Shown piece after piece: positions 14,959 to 19,603 of a stretch of 19,603 nucleotides of DNA; the stretch's first letter is position 1, and every line of letters starts with the position of its first letter. The stretch is from Equadaptatus sp045601305 (GTDB lineage Bacteria > Synergistota > Synergistia > Synergistales > Synergistaceae). The notes under the pieces are model-generated. The model did no database searches, had not been told where the DNA came from, and saw nothing but the letters and a program-made list of their open reading frames with translations. The stretch lies in assembly GCA_045601305.1 (NCBI GenBank), contig JAZRZG010000168.1:1-19603 (forward strand). Reading direction: 5' to 3'. The position numbers and the translations under genes were made by a program.

Positions 14959-15167
14959 ATTTTTTTGGCTCTTCACACTTTGACGTGGGATGTTTTTTTC
15001 AGGACAGAACTGATATTGAGTGTCCAAACAGCATTGAGCATCTAACGATTTATTGTGCAGTCTATCAAAAATCGCCCAGTGTGCTTTTACCTTTAAGGCA
15101 CGTTTTTCAAGGTTTTTACTTTACTCAATTCAAAATCCCACGACAAAATGTGATGAACCATTTTTTT
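14959..15167 (+). mobile_element. MITE-like non-autonomous element (193 bp) with 8-bp target duplication, possibly ISL3-type
   Basis: The element spans 14967-15159. The left end begins GGCTCTTCACAC and the right end, read on the minus strand, begins GGTTCATCACAT. The first 25 bases of the two ends agree at 21 positions without gaps, sharing CGTGGGAT. Immediately outside lie identical 8-base repeats, ATTTTTTT (14959-14966 and 15160-15167). The interior shows no transposase reading frame. Terminal GG, long inverted repeats and an 8-bp duplication are what I know of ISL3-family insertion sequences, so a derivative of one is likely. The low-complexity target makes the duplication less decisive than its length suggests. 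Confidence 0.7.
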
Positions 15168-15210
15168 GTGACCTTTTTGTGACTTTTGATAAAATTCAGC
15201 CTTTGGGGTC

Positions 15211-15239
15211 TTGCTTTTTTGGTTATTTTGAACTATAAT
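15211..15239 (+). promoter_or_regulatory. Promoter for thl-crt
   Basis: TTGCTT (15211-15216), 17 bases, TATAAT (15234-15239). The leader would be about 154 nt (15246-15399). I see only small hairpins in it (for example GCGC/GCGC around 15320) and no known riboswitch. The MITE ends 51 bp upstream of the -35. Confidence 0.75.
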
Positions 15240-15399
15240 GTTTGTGAAATTTTTAACAATGTTTTGCGATTGGCTGTAAACTGTTGCAGGCTGCATCGGC
15301 AAAACCACCCGTTTCGGTTATGCGCGCTCTGCGCTGCACAACATATATATTGCAGATAATCTAAATATCTCAATACACAATTCAAGGAGGTTTTTCACC

Positions 15400-16590
15400 A
15401 TGGCAAGAAAAGTAGTACTCGCAGGCGCATGCCGCACGGCAATCGGAACAATGGGCGGCGCGCTCTCGGCAACACCGGCAGTGCAGCTCGGCACAATCGT
15501 AGTAAAGGAAGCGCTCAAGCGCGCCAATGTTCCTGCAGAGGCAGTAGAACACGCGTATATGGGCTGCGTTATTCAGGCAGCGCTCGGTCAGAACGCAGCG
15601 CGTCAGATCGCAGTCAACGCCGGTCTGCCTGTTGAATCTTCGGCAGTCACCATCAACGTTGTCTGCGGTTCAGGTCTTGAAAGCGTGAACATGGCGGCGC
15701 GCATGGTTCGCGACGGCGACGCTGACATCGTTATCGCCGGCGGCACGGAAAATATGTCAATGGCGCCGTACGCGCTCGACAAGGGTCGCTACGGCTACCG
15801 TATGGGTCACGCCACGATGTATGACACGATGATTAAGGACGCTCTGTGGGACGCTTTCAACGACATTCACATGGGTATGACCGCTGAAAATATCTGCGAG
15901 CAGTGGGGGCTTACGAGAGAGGAACTTGACGAATTTGCTCTCGCCAGCCAGCAGAAATGCGAAGCGGCAATCAAAGCCGGCATTTTCAAGGAAGAAATCG
16001 TTCCCGTTGAAATCAAGAAGAAAAAGGAAACTATCCTTTTTGACACGGACGAGGGTCCGCGCGCCGGTATGACAATGGAGACTCTCGCAAAGCTAAAACC
16101 TGCGTTCAAACGCGACGGCGGTATTGTTACTGCGGGTAATTCTTCGGGCATCAATGACGGCGCCGCGGCAGTCGTTGTTATGTCAGAGGAAAAGGCAAAG
16201 GAATACGGCTCGGAAATTCTTGCGGAGTGGGTTGACGGCGCTCTTGCAGGCTGCGAACCGCGCATTATGGGCATAGGTCCCGTGGCGGCAACGAAAAAAC
16301 TTATGGCAAAAGCCGGTCTCAAGATAGAAGATTTTGACATGATTGAAGCCAACGAAGCCTTCGCGGCACAGTCAGTCGCGGTCGGCAAGGAACTCGGTTT
16401 TGACCTTGCAAAGCTCAATGTAAGCGGCGGCGCGATCGCCCTCGGTCATCCGGTCGGCGCGTCAGGCTGCAGAATCCTTGTCACGCTTCTTTACGGTATG
16501 AAACGCACGGGCGCAAAAACAGGTCTTGCCACGCTCTGCATCGGCGGCGGTCAGGGCTGCGCAACGGCGGTTAAGGCATACGAAGGCTAA
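15400..16590 (+). CDS. thl: Acetyl-CoA acetyltransferase (thiolase)
   Basis: 396-residue thiolase condensing two acetyl-CoA to acetoacetyl-CoA, the entry step to butyrate. The catalytic triad is in place: Cys 89 in NVVCGSGLE, His 350 in ALGHPVGASG and Cys 380 in LCIGGGQG. AGGTENMSMAPY and NEAFAAQSVAV are also typical of biosynthetic acetoacetyl-CoA thiolases, and these positions match the Zoogloea-type enzyme closely. AAGGAGG precedes the ATG. It is the first gene of a thl-crt-(terminator)-hbd-bcd-etfB series on one strand. The reaction is reversible, so the same cluster could work in degradation, but the set is the standard fermentative butyrate module. Confidence 0.95.
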   Translation: MARKVVLAGACRTAIGTMGGALSATPAVQLGTIVVKEALKRANVPAEAVEHAYMGCVIQAALGQNAARQIAVNAGLPVESSAVTINVVCGSGLESVNMAARMVRDGDADIVIAGGTENMSMAPYALDKGRYGYRMGHATMYDTMIKDALWDAFNDIHMGMTAENICEQWGLTREELDEFALASQQKCEAAIKAGIFKEEIVPVEIKKKKETILFDTDEGPRAGMTMETLAKLKPAFKRDGGIVTAGNSSGINDGAAAVVVMSEEKAKEYGSEILAEWVDGALAGCEPRIMGIGPVAATKKLMAKAGLKIEDFDMIEANEAFAAQSVAVGKELGFDLAKLNVSGGAIALGHPVGASGCRILVTLLYGMKRTGAKTGLATLCIGGGQGCATAVKAYEG

Positions 16591-16640
16591 ACAGTAATAT
16601 TTGATACACGCATACCGCATACAGGGAAAGGAGTAATTAA

Positions 16641-17417
16641 ATGCAGTTTATAAAATATGAAACCCATGACGCAGTAGGCATTATAACGATTGACCGTCAG
16701 GAGGCGCTGAACGCGCTTAATACTGAGGTGCTGAACGAGCTTGACAGCGTTATAAATTCAATCGATTTGGACACCATACGCGTTGTCATTCTCACCGGCG
16801 CCGGCACGAAATCGTTTGTAGCAGGCGCTGACATTGCCGAAATGTGCCATCTCTCACGCTCCGAAGGCAAGCGTTTCAGTCACAAGGGGCTCAGAGTTTT
16901 CCGCAAACTTGAACTGCTTCCCGCGCCTGTTATAGCGGCAGTCAACGGCTACGCTTTGGGCGGCGGCTGCGAGCTTGCGCTCAGCTGCGACATTCGTATC
17001 TGCTCTGAAAATGCCATGTTCGGTCAGCCTGAGGTTACTTTGGGAATCACGCCCGGCTTCGGCGGCACGCAGCGTCTTGCGCGCACCATCGGCGTCGGCA
17101 AGGCAAAGGAAATGATTTACACGGCGAAGCCGATTAAGGCTGACGAAGCCTACAGACTCGGCCTTGTGAACGCTGTTTATCCGCAGGAGCAGCTTGTTCC
17201 GGAAGCGATACAACTTGCTGAAAAAATCGCGCGCAACGCTCCTATCGCAGTCCGCGCGTGCAAGGAAGCGATCAACTACGGTCTGCAGGTTGACATTGAC
17301 TCAAGTCTCCGTATCGAAGGCAACATCTTCGGAAGCTGCTTTGAAACAGCCGATCAGGTCGCCGGTATGGAAGCGTTCCTTTCAAAGAAAAAGGTTGACA
17401 AGTTCCAGAACAAGTAG
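16641..17417 (+). CDS. crt: 3-hydroxybutyryl-CoA dehydratase (crotonase/enoyl-CoA hydratase)
   Basis: 258-residue crotonase-fold enzyme that converts 3-hydroxybutyryl-CoA to crotonyl-CoA. The oxyanion-hole region reads SFVAGADIAEM, followed by NGYALGGGCELALSCDI with catalytic Glu 111, then FGQPEVTLGITPGFGGTQRL with catalytic Glu 131, both glutamates needed for hydration. AAAGGAG precedes the ATG by about eight bases. It lies 50 bp after thl and is probably cotranscribed with it. A hairpin terminator follows before hbd. Specificity for the C4 substrate is inferred from the neighbouring genes. Confidence 0.94.
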   Translation: MQFIKYETHDAVGIITIDRQEALNALNTEVLNELDSVINSIDLDTIRVVILTGAGTKSFVAGADIAEMCHLSRSEGKRFSHKGLRVFRKLELLPAPVIAAVNGYALGGGCELALSCDIRICSENAMFGQPEVTLGITPGFGGTQRLARTIGVGKAKEMIYTAKPIKADEAYRLGLVNAVYPQEQLVPEAIQLAEKIARNAPIAVRACKEAINYGLQVDIDSSLRIEGNIFGSCFETADQVAGMEAFLSKKKVDKFQNK

Positions 17418-17423
17418 TTTTTT

Positions 17424-17468
17424 CGGGGCTGCTGCGGTGCACGCCGCAACAGCCCGTTTTGTATTTTT
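17424..17468 (+). terminator. Intrinsic terminator between crt and hbd
   Basis: Positions 17426-17437 pair with 17444-17455 through 11 pairs around one C-A mismatch and a 6-nt loop, then TTTTGTATTTTT. It lies inside an apparent same-strand gene cluster. Only weak promoter-like sequence (AATATT near 17488) is visible between it and hbd, so partial read-through or an unrecognised promoter must feed the downstream genes. Confidence 0.8.
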
Positions 17469-17521
17469 ATGAAATTCGTTTTTACGCAATATTTGCAAAT
17501 AAATTTCAGGGAGGGTTTATT

Positions 17522-18361
17522 ATGAAAATAGGTATCATAGGCGCAGGCACAATGGGTTCAGGCATCGCGCAGGCTTTTGCGAAAACGGAAGGCTGCGAGG
17601 TCTGTCTCTGCGACATCAACGACGAACTTGCGGCAAAAGGCAAGGCGAAAATCGCAAAGGGTCTTTCAAAACAGGTTGAAAAGGGCAGAATCGAACAGGC
17701 AGCGGCAGACGCTCTCCTTGCCAAAATAGCAACCGGCACAAAGGAAATCTGCGGCGACTGCGATCTTGTCATCGAAGCTGCCATTGAAGACATGGCAATT
17801 AAAAAAGAAACCTTCAAAGAACTCCAAGCGATTTGCAAAGCCGACTGTATGTTCGCGACAAACACTTCATCGCTTTCTATCACAGAGCTCGGCAAGGGGC
17901 TTGACCGTCCGCTTATCGGCATGCATTTCTTCAACCCTGCGCCGGTAATGAAGCTCGTAGAGGTTATCGCAGGTCTCAACACACCGGAAGAAATGGTGCA
18001 GAAAATCAAAAACATCGCCGCTGAAATCGGCAAAACACCTGTTCAGGTTGAAGAAGCGGCAGGTTTTGTCGTCAACCGCATTCTTATTCCGATGATCAAC
18101 GAAGCAGTCGGTATCCTCGCTGACGGCGTTGCCTCGGCGGAAGACATCGATGCCGCGATGAAGCTCGGCGCCAACCACCCGATGGGACCTCTCGCGCTCG
18201 GCGACCTCGTCGGACTCGACGTCTGCCTTGCGATTATGGAAGTTCTCTACAGCGAATTCGGCGATTCTAAATACCGTCCGCACCCGCTTCTCCGCAAAAT
18301 GGTACGCGGCGGCCGCCTCGGCATGAAAACGGGACAGGGCTTCTTCAACTACGCGAAATAA
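17522..18361 (+). CDS. hbd: 3-hydroxybutyryl-CoA dehydrogenase
   Basis: 279-residue NAD(P)-dependent enzyme reducing acetoacetyl-CoA to 3-hydroxybutyryl-CoA. The N-terminal Rossmann fold carries GAGTMGSG (7-14). Catalytic elements follow as NTSSLSI, GMHFFNPAPVMKLVEV (His) and GFVVNRI (Asn). The C-terminal dimerisation domain has HPMGPLALGDLVGLD and ends GMKTGQGFFNY. The frame is open further upstream, but the ATG at 17522 has GGGAGGG seven bases ahead and begins exactly at the usual MKIGIIGAG terminus. 32 bp separate it from bcd, so they are probably cotranscribed. Confidence 0.96.
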   Translation: MKIGIIGAGTMGSGIAQAFAKTEGCEVCLCDINDELAAKGKAKIAKGLSKQVEKGRIEQAAADALLAKIATGTKEICGDCDLVIEAAIEDMAIKKETFKELQAICKADCMFATNTSSLSITELGKGLDRPLIGMHFFNPAPVMKLVEVIAGLNTPEEMVQKIKNIAAEIGKTPVQVEEAAGFVVNRILIPMINEAVGILADGVASAEDIDAAMKLGANHPMGPLALGDLVGLDVCLAIMEVLYSEFGDSKYRPHPLLRKMVRGGRLGMKTGQGFFNYAK

Positions 18362-18393
18362 GCCGTTCGGCGGCGCAAATCGGAGGCATTAAA

Positions 18394-19533
18394 ATGGATT
18401 TTAAGCTTTCCAAAGAGCACGAAATGGCAAGAACTCTGTTCCGCGATTTCGCGCAGAACGAGGTTAAGCCTTTCGCGCAGGAGGTTGACGAAACTGAAAT
18501 CTTCCCGCGCGAAACCGTAACAAAAATGCAGAAATACGGGTTTCTCGGCATTGACGTTCCCAAACAGTACGGCGGTCAGGGCTGCGATTCTCTCGCATAT
18601 GTTATGGCAATCGAAGAAATTTCAAAGGTCTGCGCCACAACAGGCGTTATCCTTTCAGCCCACACCTCTCTCTGCTGCGGCCCTATTCTCAAATTCGGCA
18701 CAGAGGAACAGAAGCAGAAATATCTCGTTCCGCTTGCGAGCGGCAAAAAACTCGGCGCTTTCGCTCTCACGGAGCCGAACGCAGGCACAGATGCCGCAGG
18801 TCAGCAGACAAAAGCAGCTCTCGACGGTGACGAATGGGTGCTTAACGGCAGCAAAATCTTTATCACAAACGGTAAGGAAGCCGATGTTTACATTGTTTTT
18901 GCCATGACGGACAAGTCTCTCGGCACCAAGGGCATTTCAGCGTTTATCGTTGAAAAGGACACGCCCGGCTTCACCTTCGGCACAAAAGAAAAGAAAATGG
19001 GTATTCGCGGTTCATCAACCTACGAACTTGTTTTCACAGACTGCCGCATTCCGAAAGACAATCTTCTCGGCGCACAGGGCAAGGGCTTTTCAATCGCTAT
19101 GCAGACGCTTGACGGCGGCCGCATAGGCATAGCCGCGCAGGCTCTCGGCATAGCAGCAGGCGCGCTTGACGCGGCAACGGCGTACGTTAAGGAACGCAAG
19201 CAGTTTGGAAAAGCTCTGGCAAAATTCCAAAACACGCAGTTCAAACTCGCGGACATGGCGACACGCATTGAAGCCGCGCGTCTTATCGTTTACAAGGCGG
19301 CAATGGCAAAGGATACACAGAAACGATTCTCCGTAGAGGCGGCAATGGCAAAACTTTTCGCAGCCGAAACGGCAATGGCTGTCACAACCGAAGCAGTGCA
19401 ACTGCTCGGCGGCTACGGCTACATCCGCGAATATGACGTCGAAAGAATGATGCGCGACGCAAAAATCACGGAAATTTACGAAGGCACAAGCGAAGTACAG
19501 CGCATGGTCATCTCCGGCGCTCTGCTGCATTAG
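18394..19533 (+). CDS. bcd: Short-chain (butyryl-CoA) acyl-CoA dehydrogenase
   Basis: 379-residue FAD enzyme reducing crotonyl-CoA to butyryl-CoA, in anaerobes usually complexed with EtfAB for electron bifurcation to ferredoxin. Signature stretches: FALTEPNAGTDAAGQQT, LNGSKIFITNG, GIRGSSTYELVF, RIGIAAQALGIA, ERKQFGKAL and QLLGGYGYIREYDVERMMRD. The catalytic base Glu about 363 lies in IYEGTSEVQR, the position used by short-chain acyl-CoA dehydrogenases. CGGAGG precedes the ATG. The etfB start follows 17 bp after the stop, supporting the bifurcating Bcd-Etf arrangement. Full length, with no visible lesions. Confidence 0.95.
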   Translation: MDFKLSKEHEMARTLFRDFAQNEVKPFAQEVDETEIFPRETVTKMQKYGFLGIDVPKQYGGQGCDSLAYVMAIEEISKVCATTGVILSAHTSLCCGPILKFGTEEQKQKYLVPLASGKKLGAFALTEPNAGTDAAGQQTKAALDGDEWVLNGSKIFITNGKEADVYIVFAMTDKSLGTKGISAFIVEKDTPGFTFGTKEKKMGIRGSSTYELVFTDCRIPKDNLLGAQGKGFSIAMQTLDGGRIGIAAQALGIAAGALDAATAYVKERKQFGKALAKFQNTQFKLADMATRIEAARLIVYKAAMAKDTQKRFSVEAAMAKLFAAETAMAVTTEAVQLLGGYGYIREYDVERMMRDAKITEIYEGTSEVQRMVISGALLH

Positions 19534-19550
19534 GTTAAGGGGTGATCAGA

Positions 19551-19603
19551 ATGTAAATCGTTGTTTGTATCAAACAGGTACCAAACACAAACGAAGTTAA
19601 GCT
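19551..19603 (+). pseudogene. etfB: Electron transfer flavoprotein beta subunit, 5' end, with stop at codon 2
   Basis: AAGGGG (19537-19542) lies eight bases before ATG 19551, in the right place after bcd. The frame then reads M-stop-IVVCIKQVPNTNEVK. That is the normal EtfB N-terminus (typically M-K/N-IVVCIKQVPDT) except that codon 2 is TAA where AAA would be expected. No alternative ATG, GTG or TTG exists in frame between the stop and the window end. Upstream GTG (19542) runs into the same TAA. The remainder of the gene is outside the window. Either the gene is disabled by a single A-to-T change, or the base is a sequence error, or initiation is unusual. The family identity is confident; calling it a pseudogene is not. 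Confidence 0.65.

Noticed and set aside
14857..15045. Short plus-strand frames in the MITE region as real small proteins
   Set aside because: No ribosome binding sites, composition like translated non-coding DNA, and they cross the element boundary.
14759..15399. Transposase gene fragment or tRNA in the long intergenic region
   Set aside because: No frame here shows DDE-type or zinc-finger motifs, and no cloverleaf-like arms were found by eye.

Overview
This window looks like ordinary chromosome from an anaerobic, amino-acid-fermenting bacterium with roughly even GC content. It carries an indolepyruvate:ferredoxin oxidoreductase subunit, an isoaspartyl dipeptidase, a lysine-riboswitch-controlled transporter and a butyrate-type acyl-CoA gene set. 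Two membrane-anchored lytic transglycosylases fit a diderm-like envelope. Synergistota or a Negativicutes/Clostridia-type Firmicute would both fit. The sequence alone does not decide, and this is inference.

Layout. Positions 1-3878 hold three minus-strand genes, each with its own promoter or terminator: iorA (3' end outside the window), an FMN-dependent alpha-hydroxy-acid dehydrogenase with an N-terminal Cys cluster, and a lytic transglycosylase. An AT-rich divergent region (3879-4166) leads into an EamA/DMT transporter on the plus strand. It is followed by a short intergenic region with a heptanucleotide tandem repeat. Next come minus-strand thiM-thiE, translationally coupled and preceded by a consensus-like promoter, a TPP riboswitch and its terminator, then a second lytic transglycosylase. 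Back-to-back promoters lead to a plus-strand Elp3-like radical SAM gene, trpS and a YczE-type membrane protein. A 17-bp perfect bidirectional terminator separates these from convergent exodeoxyribonuclease III. Plus-strand iadA follows, then a lysine riboswitch with terminator in front of a YfcC-family transporter.

The intergenic region 14759-15399 is AT-rich and non-coding. It holds a 193-bp MITE-like element (14967-15159) with 25-bp imperfect terminal inverted repeats and a perfect 8-bp flanking duplication, plus one extra copy of the same end sequence. A good promoter just downstream drives thl-crt. A strong hairpin terminator then sits before hbd-bcd-etfB. Together thl, crt, hbd and bcd carry acetyl-CoA to butyryl-CoA; EtfAB would supply electron bifurcation or transfer.

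Most notable points: (1) the etfB start reads ATG-TAA, a nonsense codon at position 2 of an otherwise recognisable EtfB N-terminus; (2) a lysine riboswitch controls a YfcC-family transporter, suggesting lysine as its substrate; (3) a MITE with intact target duplication lies 52 bp upstream of the butyrate-cluster promoter; (4) the TPP riboswitch terminator shows that thiM starts at a GTG well inside the longest open frame.
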